Notes under the pieces: generated by a model | What the model was told of the DNA's origin: nothing | Seen by the model: only the letters and a program-made list of their open reading frames with translations | Databases searched by the model: none | Program-made: the position numbers and the translations under genes | From: Mangifera indica | Lineage: Eukaryota > Streptophyta > Magnoliopsida > Sapindales > Anacardiaceae | Length of the DNA: 64,000 nt | Assembly (NCBI RefSeq): GCF_011075055.1 | Contig: NW_025401100.1 | Coordinates: forward strand, 1-64,000 | Reading direction: 5' to 3' | Shown here: positions 47,204 to 56,734 of the stretch, one piece after another | Position numbering within the stretch: position 1 is the stretch's first letter | Layout: each line of letters starts with the position of its first letter

Positions 47204-48169
47204 ATGATCGACGACGCCAAAATGAACGGCTTTGATGAGCTTCCGGACTCCCTCATCCTTCTGATCTTCAACTCGGTCGCCGACGTCAAGTCCCTGATCC
47301 GCTGCCTTGCCGTCTCTAAACGTTTCAACGCACTCGTCCCGCAGACTGAATCACTCACATTAACAGTCGACCGAGTCATCTCGCCCGACTCTGACTCCGA
47401 TTCACTCTTCGTCACCTTCCTTAAAATCTTCTTCAAATCTCTCCATGACCTCTTAACCACCTCAATCAAACCCCACAACCCGACCGGAACGCTGGTCCAG
47501 AACTCACCCGCCCAAATTTTAACGAAGTTCGATCGAGTCAGGAGTCTTAGGATAGAGTTGCCCGCGGGTGATCTAACTTCAGATAAAGGCTTATCTGTGA
47601 AATGGAGGGCGGAGTTCGGTAGAAGCTTAAAGAGTTGCGTGATAATCGGGTTTAAGTCGGTTTCAACGGCAGCAACTAGCGAAACTCCAGGAGAAGGAGG
47701 TGAGATGGACATTGCTGGAGGATTAAAGACCAGAGTGATGTGGACAATAAGCGCGTTAATCGCGGCTTCAGCCAGGCACTTTATGCTGGAAGAGGTGGTT
47801 AGAGAGCATGAAGAGATGGAGAGGTTAGTCCTAACTGATAGAGAAGGCGAGGGTACAGTGGTGATGGATAAACAAGGGATGAGAGAGTGTAGGTTAGGGG
47901 GGGAGCATGTTAGGGAAGGGGAATGTGAGAGGAGTCGGACGGTGGTGCCGAGTGTGAAAATGCGGATGAGACACGAACCAAAGCTGATGCTCAAGGGCGG
48001 CGTTTGGGTGGAGGGCGCCACGCTTGTGGTGGTTAGGCCGAGTGAGGGGAAAGATGACGTTGATGACAGTGAACTAGCACTGGCGGCGTTTGGTGATGGG
48101 ATTCATAGAGAAGCTGCGCAGGAATTGCTTAAGAGTAGGAGTTATATGTTAGAAATGAACTCGTTTTGA
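47204..48169 (+). CDS. F-box protein (At5g46170/At1g30200-like), intronless, 321 aa
   Basis: An intact single-exon frame. An N-terminal F-box spans about residues 10-47: FDELPDSLILLIFNSVADVK, then SLIRCLAVSKRFNALVPQ. This would bind SKP1 and make the protein the substrate adaptor of an SCF ubiquitin ligase. The rest matches a plant family with no WD or kelch repeats: an SLRIELP segment, a central WTISALIAASARHFML helix and the strongly conserved C-terminus AAQELLKSRSYMLEMNSF. A second in-frame ATG at codon 7 (47222) is an alternative start. The region is GC-richer than its surroundings, which is why long antisense frames also stay open. The substrate is unknown. Confidence 0.9.
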   Translation: MIDDAKMNGFDELPDSLILLIFNSVADVKSLIRCLAVSKRFNALVPQTESLTLTVDRVISPDSDSDSLFVTFLKIFFKSLHDLLTTSIKPHNPTGTLVQNSPAQILTKFDRVRSLRIELPAGDLTSDKGLSVKWRAEFGRSLKSCVIIGFKSVSTAATSETPGEGGEMDIAGGLKTRVMWTISALIAASARHFMLEEVVREHEEMERLVLTDREGEGTVVMDKQGMRECRLGGEHVREGECERSRTVVPSVKMRMRHEPKLMLKGGVWVEGATLVVVRPSEGKDDVDDSELALAAFGDGIHREAAQELLKSRSYMLEMNSF

Positions 48170-48766
48170 TGTTGGAGGAGTTTAGTTTTGTTGGGTTTTC
48201 CTTTTGTTTTAGTAATTTGTAACTACAGTTGGATTGTATGTATATAATCTTGGTTCAATATCATAAATTCCTGTAACAAGGATTGCCATCTTCTGTTACT
48301 TTTTTCAATCTCGTCTTAACAATAGTTCTTGGCCCTGGAAAATTTCATCATCATTGAGATTTACAGCAGAGATATCATCTGACAGCCAATTCTATGCACC
48401 CTGGAAAACCATTATCCAGGATCTCCAATGCCAGTAAGGTTTAGCAGGGTAGATGACATCCATGCAGGTAAAAGCCATTCATTGATTACTTAACTGCACC
48501 CTAAATGCTACATTTCAATATCCCAATTGGAAGATTAACTTGTTTCAAAGATAATTAAATGTTACATTTACATTGTATGAAAAGTGAGCCAAGAGTCTGG
48601 CATACACACTGGAGATAGAATGATAGAAGAAGATGGTCCCTTTATTCTACACACACTAAAACGTTTTACGAATGTATATTGTGAAATCAATTCTTGGGAG
48701 ATCTGCACATGGAAAACACAATTAAGAAACAAATTTCGAAAACAATGCAACTCCATCCAAAAAAAA
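48170..48766. other. F-box 3' flank
   Basis: 3' UTR and spacer up to the start of the duplicated mTERF block. No gene seen. Confidence 0.5.
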
Positions 48767-49479
48767 AATGATCGTTTTTCACAATCTACACAACAAAAAT
48801 GAAATTATCTACTTATTTATTTTCTTTTTATCTTTTTAAATAAGAGCTGCTTCAGCACATTTCTTATACTTTATGGGTGATCTAAATATATACTTGGTCT
48901 CAAAACCTTGGGGACATATTATCTAGAATCTTGAATGCAAAAGCATTGTGTGGCTGGCAAAATTTTTACATGTCAAAGTATCAACTATTTTATATATAGA
49001 GACAAGAAAGCCACCAGCGGACATTTTCAAATTGAGGTACAAATTATATTGGATAAATCTATTCTCTTGTATCAGTTTGAAACATCTTTTCTGCGAACAT
49101 TTTTCTTCGTTCAGAACATTTAAGCTGGAGTTTACAGCAGTTGAAAAGAACATCTAAGCCAGAGTACACAATACTTTGAACAAAGTTTCAGTGCTTTCAC
49201 AGTACTTTAGAAAGAATTTCCATTAAATGTTCTTTAGATTCATAGATATAACAAAATTTGGTGGCTGTAAGTGCAGACATTGAATATCAGGACCACAATT
49301 CCCAATTTATTATACTTGGATGCATTAACTATAGGCTCAATCAACAAAAAACAAGTAAAAAAAGAAAATGAAACTTTATCCTTACTTTTAACACCAGATT
49401 TTCACTGGAGCAAAATTATAACTTCAAATCAATCAGCCCTCATATATCCAAAGATCAAATTTAAATCTACATTACAATT

Positions 49480-50610
49480 TCATTTTTTAAGAACTTGTAA
49501 CCAAAAATGAATATGTTTTCCAAGTTCATTAGAATAAGGAAGCACATATCTCTGTATGAACCTTGTTTCAGATAACATTATAATGGTAACCAAACTGGTT
49601 TCCTTCTGAATTAAACTCTTACTTGCCAGTAAGTCGAAAACTTCTAGCCGAGGTTTTAATCTGTGCTCCACACTGCATAGAAGGAGTACAGGGTTGTTAG
49701 CAATAAGTGAAATACCCACATTCCCTCTTTGAAGCAGTAATTTTGTTATCTCCTCAATCTTCTTCTCAGATACAGAAAATACTTGAGGTGTGCTCCTGAA
49801 TATTGAAAGAATATGATCATCACTGTATCCCAATCTCTTGAAAAGATTCAGCTTTCGATCCCAAAGCTCCCTGTTCATCGAACTTATTACTCGAATAGCA
49901 GGAAGATACATCTTAGATTTCCTATCAGATCCAATTTCATCAACTCTTTTCACAAAATACCTAATGCTCTCAGGCTTTTGAAGTAAAAATCTAGGGAAAC
50001 TATAAATGTATCTAGCAATCTGCGAATTGGCAATTCCACAACTCTTCAAAATTTCTATGTTAGGTATCATGGTCTTCTCCAAATTAGATTTCAGAAACCA
50101 CCCACATCTCTTTAAAAGCTTAACAGAAGCAGCATTGGATCCTAAAACACTCTTCAACGCAGAAATTGATGGTAGAATTGTATTATCCACACTTCTTGTC
50201 AAAACCCAGGGATCAGCCGTTAATATTTGAACAATGTCCGTTGATGAAAATCCCAAGTCTAGAAAAATCTTAATCTTGGGCTTAATATTATGGGCAAGAT
50301 TGAGAGAGAGGATCTGAGGTGCTTTTCCAACCATTATCTCAATATGGGAATTGGGGAAACCACTTTCTTTGAGAAATGACAGCAGGGAATCCGAATTTTC
50401 AGTATTCGTTAGGTGAGTTTGGAGGGAGGAGGCTTTTAAGGCTGCTTCAGAAGAGAAACTATGCTGATTGATTAAGTAATCAGCCAAGGAAATTTTAGAT
50501 TTTGAGCTAGACGACGAAGTAGAGAAGAAACGGAAAGAAACTGAATATGCAATCGGTGGTTTCCGTAGGTGCAGAGAGTTCTTCAAGTAAAGTGATATTA
50601 GGGTTTTCAT
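49480..50610 (-). CDS. Organellar mTERF-family protein, paralog A, 376 aa
   Basis: An intronless intact frame. The start is taken at 50610 because paralog B begins at the equivalent ATG (MKTLISLYLKNSLHLRKP) and upstream there is only an in-frame TTG. The N-terminus is basic and Ser-rich without acids up to about residue 37 (FRFFSTSSSSSKSK), a typical mitochondrial presequence. Repeated mTERF motifs follow, each two or three helices of about 35 residues with a proline near the end: LGFSSTDIVQILTADPWVL, LKSCGIANSQIARYIYSFPR and FKRLGYSDDHILSIFRSTPQ. Plant mTERFs bind organellar nucleic acid and affect transcription, intron splicing or RNA maturation. This intronless clade is expanded in many eudicots; the target is unknown. 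A telo-box and a TGGGCT site lie upstream. Confidence 0.92.
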   Translation of the reverse strand: MKTLISLYLKNSLHLRKPPIAYSVSFRFFSTSSSSSKSKISLADYLINQHSFSSEAALKASSLQTHLTNTENSDSLLSFLKESGFPNSHIEIMVGKAPQILSLNLAHNIKPKIKIFLDLGFSSTDIVQILTADPWVLTRSVDNTILPSISALKSVLGSNAASVKLLKRCGWFLKSNLEKTMIPNIEILKSCGIANSQIARYIYSFPRFLLQKPESIRYFVKRVDEIGSDRKSKMYLPAIRVISSMNRELWDRKLNLFKRLGYSDDHILSIFRSTPQVFSVSEKKIEEITKLLLQRGNVGISLIANNPVLLLCSVEHRLKPRLEVFDLLASKSLIQKETSLVTIIMLSETRFIQRYVLPYSNELGKHIHFWLQVLKK

Positions 50611-50792
50611 TATGTGGGGTTTTGAAGAGGTTTTAGCAGCTGTTAGCAAATCAATAATACAGAGTAAAAAGAAACAAAAGTTACCTGTGATAGTGAAATG
50701 GAAAGATTCAGACTGAAACTAGGTGGTTGTCAAGATTGGGACCGAAACAAGGCAGCCGTCCCTTCAACACGAGGATCCTGTAATGCTGAGTT

Positions 50793-50831
50793 TTAGGGTT
50801 TAAGAGTTCCTGTGATAGACGGGAATGGGCT
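50793..50831 (-). promoter_or_regulatory. Telo-box and site II-like element upstream of mTERF A
   Basis: TTAGGGTTT at 50793-50801 (AAACCCTAA on the coding strand) and TGGGCT at 50826-50831. This pair is known from plant genes for ribosomal and organelle proteins. The same two motifs recur upstream of paralog B. Confidence 0.5.
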
Positions 50832-51089
50832 TATGTTGACACGTCTGAACCCAGTATGCGCCCAAAGAAGAAATGAAAATTAATCCAAACCAGGGATTGA
50901 AAAGAAAAATCTCTAAGGGGTCTCATAAAAAAGAGAATATAGGCACCAAAAACCATATTGGTGCGGTGGTTGTAAAACCTTATAAATAGATGGGTAGTTT
51001 CAGATACAACGGGTTCGGGTAAAAAGTGTCACTGTATACGGATAGTTATTTTCAAAATCCATACCTAACTCAACGGATACGAGTGAATT

Positions 51090-51774
51090 CACAGTACCTA
51101 CTCATGAATGATTAAAATTAATGATAGTAGAGATAAAATCTCTATTTTATCTATAATAATAAAAATAAATTAAAATATAATATTTTTTTCCTCCCCTAAA
51201 TTTTAGAAACTAAAAGTTTTTTCCCAATCGAAATTTTAAAAAATGATAATTTCCCCCTAAGGTTTTTAGTTTCCAAATCTCCGACTCTATTGCCGATAGT
51301 CTCTCTCTCTCGAAACTTTTTCTTTCTCCAATGATCTCTCTCTATCTATTTGGACACTCGATCAATGTCAAATGAATAGTTGAAAACAAAGAGCTTTGTC
51401 AAGAAAGACGAAGACGACAACTTCGTCTTCGTCTTCCACGACTCATTTGATGCCAATTGGGTGTCCAAATAGGTAAAGAGAGACCGTCGAGGGAGAGAAA
51501 GCTTCAGGAGGGAGAGACAACTGACAATGACATCAAAGATGACACCAGAGATTTAGAAACTAAGCCCTAGGAGAAAACTGTCATTTTTTAAAATTTAGGT
51601 TAAGGGAAAACTTTTAGTTTTTAAAGTTTAGGAGAGAAAAAAGAGATAAAACTTTAAGGGGTTAAGATTTCTTTAAATTTAATTGCTCATAGATGAGTAT
51701 TTGAGATTTTCAAAGTTAAAAAAAAAGAAACTTGAGAAAATATCATACCTTGGGTGGGAAATAGTCCTTTGGCC
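51090..51774. mobile_element. Foldback (MULE-like) element, copy 10, left end truncated
   Basis: The right end CTTGGGTGGGAAATAGTCCTTTGGCC is the best-preserved terminus of the family. The right arm (TTTTAAAATTTAGGTTAAGGG) pairs with the left arm (CCCAATCGAAATTTTAAAA). The core is symmetrical: CTCTCTCTCGAAACTTTTTC and ATTTGGACACTCGATC opposed to TTGGGTGTCCAAATAGG, with GACGAAGACGACAACTTCGTCTTCGTC at the centre split by 6 bases. The first ~70 bp of the left arm are missing or replaced. Confidence 0.75.
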
Positions 51775-51885
51775 TTTTATTTATTAAATTATTCCAGCGT
51801 ACCAAAGCCAAGCCACCCTCTTCTTGTATTCCCTTTATAACTCCGTCAAAACTTCCATCTGGGTCCTTGCCTTTTTTTATTAAAA

Positions 51886-52104
51886 ATGGACAGTAACCCA
51901 CTTTACATGAAGCCCAAGACTAATATCGTTTGCACTTTGGGATCGGCTTCAAGATCGGTTCCAATGGTGGAAAAGCTATTGAGAACTGGCATGAATGTTG
52001 CTCGTTTGAACTTCTCTCATGGATACAATCAAGAAACCCTTGTTAATCTAAGAACCACCATGGTTAACACTGGTATCATTTGTGTTGTCATGCTTCACAC
52101 CAAG
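51886..52104 (+). pseudogene. Cytosolic pyruvate kinase, isolated first exon
   Basis: 73 codons beginning MDSNPLYMKPKTNIVCTLGS, continuing MVEKLLRTGMNVARLNFSHG and ending VMLHTK at an AAG|GTATAG donor. This matches exon 1 of plant cytosolic pyruvate kinase, including the glycolytic enzyme's N-terminal substrate-site motif NFSHG. It has changed conserved positions (Ser where Pro is expected in LGPASRS, His for Asp in LDTK) and lacks about four residues after NFSHG. No further exons follow for several kb, so no enzyme can be made. A TATA-like CCTTTATAAC lies about 50 bp upstream, so the original promoter may have been carried along. Confidence 0.8.
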
Positions 52105-53030
52105 GTATAGTTTCTTTGTTCAATATGATTTTTTAATGTTTGCTTTTGATTTGAGAATCCAAATAAAGGCGGCACATTTTTGTGACTTTAAAATCTTGAT
52201 TTTGGAGTCAACCGATAAAAGATTCAAAAGAAGAAGAGCATGACAAATGGAAAATTTTATGGATGTTACTGTAGTAAAGTAATAAGATAAGTAAAAAACT
52301 GGGTTACCTATGGGTATACCCAACTCATTAAATTATGTGGTTCAAATGGATACGAATTTAAACAAATACGGGTCTAAAAACTTAATATTCATATCTATTT
52401 TTTAAATGGATACCCATAAATAATACAAGTATTCTATCCATTTTATTAGGTCTAATGGTTGTTGGTAAAAAGGAAAAATATTAGTGGCTATAAAACCTAT
52501 TGACAAAATGGTTAAAATTTCATTATAAATAACAAAGTTTCTAACCTTGATCTAAAAAATTAAAAATTCCAAATAAATGACAATATAAGGTAGGGTAGGA
52601 CAAGTTAGAAGTTTTCAATACAAAATTGAGTGCTCTATATATTATTGTAAGAGTAATTAACATTCTCCCACTCAAGATTTTATGCAGAAACATTTTTATA
52701 TCCAGATTGTAACTCTATTAATAGAAATGAAACTGTAAAATGCACAATTACCATATAAATGACAATGTAATAGTAGGATAAGTTAGAAACTTTCAATACA
52801 AATTGAGTGCTTTATATATTATTTATTATAAGAGTAATTAACATTGTCCCGCTCAAAGTTTAAAATTAATATATTATCTCAATTCTTAATTTTATTAAGA
52901 TTCAAGAGATAAAAAGGGTAAAATTGAAAGAATTTCATCAATTAAAACATAACATCAAACAGAACAACACGAGATTGAAATTTTGTATTGATTGATGTTA
53001 TAATGTTTACAACAGATACTGGAGCAATGC
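52105..53030. other. Spacer with two copies of a dispersed repeat
   Basis: The text GACAAGTTAGAAG..TTTCAATACAAAATTGAGTGCT...TAAGAGTAATTAACATT occurs at about 52575-52670 and again at 52757-52860. A third copy lies at about 56285-56350. About 52300-52450 contains GGGTATACCCA-type repeats. No gene seen. Confidence 0.5.
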
Positions 53031-53194
53031 TATGTGTATCCATTTTTGGTACACAATTCATATACACAGTGATGTGTCATCATGTAATTAGGTGATTTTA
53101 AAATATGTGTCACCATATAATAAAGAAATATCTAATCACATGATAACACCTCATCTGTGTACACAAATTGTGTACCGATAATGGGTACACATAG
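53031..53194. mobile_element. Hairpin MITE, family 2, best-preserved copy
   Basis: CTATGTGTATCCATTTTTGG...TACACAGTGATGTGTCATCATG pairs with CATGATAACACCTCATCTGTGTACAC...GATAATGGGTACACATAG. Few mismatches suggest a fairly recent insertion. The edges match the consensus ACACATAGTTTTATT. Confidence 0.75.
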
Positions 53195-53768
53195 TTTTAT
53201 TAATAAAACAATAGTTTCAGCTTTACAAATCACCATCTTATTAGTAATGGTTTCAACAAGAATTTGCAACTCATGGGTGAGTGTTTACAGGACGAAATGT
53301 GTGCAGCAGGAAAAACTCTATCAGAAAATAAAACAAACACTTCTAGTACAAGGAACAAAAGGCTCCTTATGAGTTTATTTTCAAACACCCAACATGCGTA
53401 GAATTAGCTTTGTCACTAACAAGACCACAATCAAACTCCAATCAATTACAAATATACTAATTAACTAAACTTCGTTCCATTTTCAATCAACCAAAAATCA
53501 ATTCAAACCAACTTAACACAAACAAACAAATACAAACTGGACTTCACAAAGGCAGCAGATGAAAGGTGATGGGAATGTGAACAGCGACAATAGTGTTAAA
53601 AATGATGACCACAGATAACAACGTTATGGAAAAGATTGATGGACATGAATTTGGGGGTGATCGACTACGACAAAATGGTGATATCAAATTTTATGTGACA
53701 AGTGAGAGATTGACAAAAGAGAGATGAAAATTGTTGAAAATGATGGGTTTAAGGTCGAAATTCCAAGT
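53195..53768. other. Spacer before duplication unit B, no gene seen
   Basis: No coding signal. A 71-codon frame at 53157-53372 begins inside the MITE and is not credible. Confidence 0.5.
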
Positions 53769-54505
53769 AACAAAAATGAATGTTTTTCACATTCTACACC
53801 ACAAAAATGAAAATTTCTATTTTTACTTTTCTTTTTATCTTTTTAAATAAGAGCCGCTTCAATATATTTCTTATACTTTATGGGTGATCTAAATATATAC
53901 TTGGTCTCACAAAACTTGGGGACATATCATCTAGAATCTTGAATGCACAAACATGGTGTGGATTGGCAAAATTTTCAATAGTAAAAATATGAACTTTTTT
54001 ATATATATAGAAAAAAAGCCAACAGCAGACATTTTCAAATTGCGGTACAAATCATCTTGGATCATTTTAATTTCCCGTATCAGTCTGAAGCATCCTTTCA
54101 GTGAACATTGTCCTTTGTTCAGAACACTTAAGCCAGAGAATACTATACTTGAAAAGAACATCTAAACCAGAGTGCACAATACTTTAAACAAACTTTCAGT
54201 GCTCTCACAGTACTTTGGACAAAATTTCAATTAATTGTTCCTTGGATTCAACATAAAACAAAATCTGCTGACAGTAAGTGCAGATATTGAATATTAGGAC
54301 CACAATTCCCAATTTATTTCACTTTGATGCATTAACTATAGGCTCAATCAACAAAAAAGAGAAAAAAAAAAAATGAAACTTTTATCCTCAATCTAACACC
54401 ACAGAAGACTACAAATAAGCAGAATTTCATGGGAGCAAAATTATAATTTCATATAAATCAGCCCCTCAAATATCAAAAGATCAATTTTAAATCTATAATA
54501 TTATT

Positions 54506-55645
54506 TCATTTTTTGAGGACTTGTAACCTAAAATAAATATGTTTTCCAAGCTCATCAGAATAAGGAAGCACAAATCTCTCTATGAACTTTGTTTCAGATG
54601 ACATTATAATGGAAACCAAACTGGTTTCCTTTTGAATTAAATTCTTACTTGACAGTAAGTCGAAAACTTCTAGCCGAGGTTTTAGCTTGCGCTCCACACT
54701 GCATAGAAGGAGTACAGGGTTGTTAACAATAAGTGAAATATCCACATTCCCTCTTTGAAGCAGCAATTTGGTTATCTCCTCGGTCTTCTTCTCAGATACA
54801 GAAAATACTTGGGGTGTGCTCCTGAACATTGAAAGAATATGATCATCACTGTATCCCAATCTCTTGAAAAGATTCAGCTTTCGATCCCAAAGCTCCCTGT
54901 TCATTGAACTTATTACTCGAATAGCAGGAAGATAAATCTTAGATTTCCTATCAAATCCAATTTCATCAACTCTTTTCACAAAATTCCTAATGCTCTCAGG
55001 CTTATGGAGAAAAAATCTAGGGAAACTATACGTGTATCTAGCAATCTGCGAATTGGCAATCCCACAACTCTTTAAAATTTCTATATTAGGTATCATAGTC
55101 TTCTCCAAATTACAAGTCAGAAACCACCCACATCTCTTTACAACCTTAACAAAAGTAGCATTGGATCCTAAAACACTCTTCAACGCCGAAATTGACGGTA
55201 GAATTGTATTATCCGCACTTCTTGTCAAAACCCAGGGATAAGCAGTTAATATTTCGACAATTTCCGTTGATGAAAATCCCAAGTCTAGCAAAATCTTAAA
55301 CTTGGGCTTAATATTATGATCAAGATTGAAAGAGAGGATCTGAGGTGCCTTTCCAATCATTATCTCAATATGGGAACTAGGGAAACCACTTTCTTTGAGA
55401 AATGACAGTAGAGAATCCGAATTTTTAGTATTTGTTAGGTGAGTTTGGAGGGAGGAGGCTTTTAAGGCGGCTTCAGGAGAGAAACTATGCTTTTTGATTA
55501 AGTAATCAGCCAAGGGAATTTTAGGTTTTGAGCTAGAAGAAGAAGAAGAAGTAGTAGAGAAGAAATGGAGAGAAATCGAATATGCAATCAGTGGTTTCCT
55601 AAGGTGCAGAGAGTTCTTCAAGTAAAGTGATATTAGGGTTTTCAT
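54506..55645 (-). CDS. Organellar mTERF-family protein, paralog B, 379 aa
   Basis: An intronless intact frame, very similar to paralog A along its whole length; three residues longer because of an expanded Ser run (TTSSSSSSSKPK) after the presequence. The start ATG at 55645 is followed by the same MKTLISLYLKNSLHLRKP. The mTERF motifs are all preserved (LGFSSTEIVEILTAYPWVL, LKSCGIANSQIARYTYSFPR, FKRLGYSDDHILSMFRSTPQ). Differences from A concentrate in surface positions and the last 80 residues, whereas residues about 215-290 are almost identical. Both copies look functional. The shared upstream motifs suggest similar expression. Confidence 0.92.
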   Translation of the reverse strand: MKTLISLYLKNSLHLRKPLIAYSISLHFFSTTSSSSSSSKPKIPLADYLIKKHSFSPEAALKASSLQTHLTNTKNSDSLLSFLKESGFPSSHIEIMIGKAPQILSFNLDHNIKPKFKILLDLGFSSTEIVEILTAYPWVLTRSADNTILPSISALKSVLGSNATFVKVVKRCGWFLTCNLEKTMIPNIEILKSCGIANSQIARYTYSFPRFFLHKPESIRNFVKRVDEIGFDRKSKIYLPAIRVISSMNRELWDRKLNLFKRLGYSDDHILSMFRSTPQVFSVSEKKTEEITKLLLQRGNVDISLIVNNPVLLLCSVERKLKPRLEVFDLLSSKNLIQKETSLVSIIMSSETKFIERFVLPYSDELGKHIYFRLQVLKK

Positions 55646-55829
55646 TATGTGGGTTCTGAAGAGGTTTTAGCAGTTGTTAGCAAACCAATAATAAGAGTAA
55701 ACAGAAACAAAGCTTGCCTGTGATAGTGAAATGGAAAGATTCAGACCGAAACCAGGTGGTTGTCAAAGATTGGGACCGAAACCAGGCAGCCGTCTCTTCA
55801 AAACGACTAGGTTCCTGTATTGATCAGTT

Positions 55830-55920
55830 TTAGGGTTTAAGCACTGGTACTTGGAAATTTATTAGGGTTCTGAGCCTTTTATCCGTTTCTGCTATCACTT
55901 GTGATGGGCGGGAATGGGCT
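55830..55920 (-). promoter_or_regulatory. Telo-box and site II-like element upstream of mTERF B
   Basis: TTAGGGTTT at 55830-55838 and TGGGCT at 55915-55920, with a further TGGGCG about ten bases before. Same order as in paralog A but with a longer spacing. Confidence 0.5.
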
Positions 55921-56005
55921 TCATGTTGATATATCTGAACCCAATATGCGCCCAAAGTTGATTTGAAAATTAAACCTAAAGCAAATGATAGTTTGAATGT
56001 CATTT

Positions 56006-56122
56006 TGGAATTCTCCAACAGCCTCAAGAAGGATTGTGGAATTCTCCAATAGCCTCTCCAATAGACTCAAGAAGGATTGTGGAATTCTCCAATAGCCTCT
56101 CCAATTGACTTAAGAAGGATTA
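56006..56122. repeat. 43-bp tandem repeat, three copies
   Basis: Units start at 56006, 56037 and 56080 with TGGAATTCTCCAA.AGCCT and end CAAGAAGGATTG or TAAGAAGGATTA. The first unit lacks 12 bases. It lies just beyond the upstream edge of duplication unit B and is not seen next to unit A. Confidence 0.85.
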
Positions 56123-56734
56123 GGCTCGAGAGTCACTCAAACTCTTAAATTATTTGATATAATAATTATGAAATCAATGACTAAATATGAGATTTTACTT
56201 GCTGAAAAGATTATCTAATTCAAATAGATTTCACTATAAATAACAAACGTGTTTTACTTGTTCTAAAATATTGAAATGTTCCAAATAATTGATATTGTAA
56301 AGGTAGGGCAAGTTAGAAACTTTCAATACAAAATGGAGCGCTCCATACATCATTTTAATTTATGGATTCAAAATATGCCTGCCACTATCTCTGTCCGTGT
56401 GGAAATATAGATATAGGATGACATTGTATTATAAGTCCCCTTATTAGTTAATTACAATAATGAGAAAGCTTAGCACTCCTTCAACAGCCATTATGGCTTC
56501 ATCAATAACAAACAGACAAGCCAAAGTTTGTGTCCTTGTTTTTCAAGCAAATTAAGAAAAGAGACTAGAAAAATTGTGAACTTTAGAACAAAAATAGTGT
56601 TAGTACCCACCTATGAACATGAACTCTGGCTGTCAATTTCAGTCTCACTATCGATAATAGAATCATCAAAACATCGAGTTTCAATATGAATTCAATCTTC
56701 ATATCTAAGAAATTTCAACAAAAAATTCATAATT
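56123..56734. other. Spacer between mTERF B and mTERF C
   Basis: Contains the third copy of the repeat shared with 52.5-52.9 kb (about 56200-56350). Otherwise it is the 3' flank of paralog C. No gene seen. Confidence 0.5.

Larger units (their letters stand above)
48767..50890. repeat. Tandem duplication unit A (mTERF gene plus flanks)
   Basis: The unit matches 53769-55980 in the same orientation about 5 kb away. Similarity extends beyond the gene on both sides. Downstream it includes CACAAAAATGAAA...AAATAAGAGC and TTATGGGTGATCTAAATATATACTTGG. Upstream it includes GTGATAGTGAAATGGAAAGATTC and TATGCGCCCAAAG. This shows DNA-level segmental duplication, not retroposition. Confidence 0.85.
53769..55980. 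repeat. Tandem duplication unit B (mTERF gene plus flanks)
   Basis: Counterpart of 48767-50890. Differences are scattered substitutions and small indels, for example an extra ~75 bp near 55845-55915 upstream. The spacer between the units holds a transposon and a gene fragment absent from the units. Confidence 0.85.

Noticed and set aside
47200..48021. 273-codon minus-strand open frame opposite the F-box gene
   Set aside because: It is the antisense shadow of a GC-rich, intronless coding region. The plus strand carries a recognisable F-box and conserved C-terminus; the antisense peptide has no domain.
50600..50700. Possible 5' UTR intron of the mTERF genes (CACAGGTAACTTTTG donor shared by paralogs)
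   Set aside because: The only nearby acceptor would give an intron of about 45 bases, too short for plants. It may simply be conserved leader sequence.
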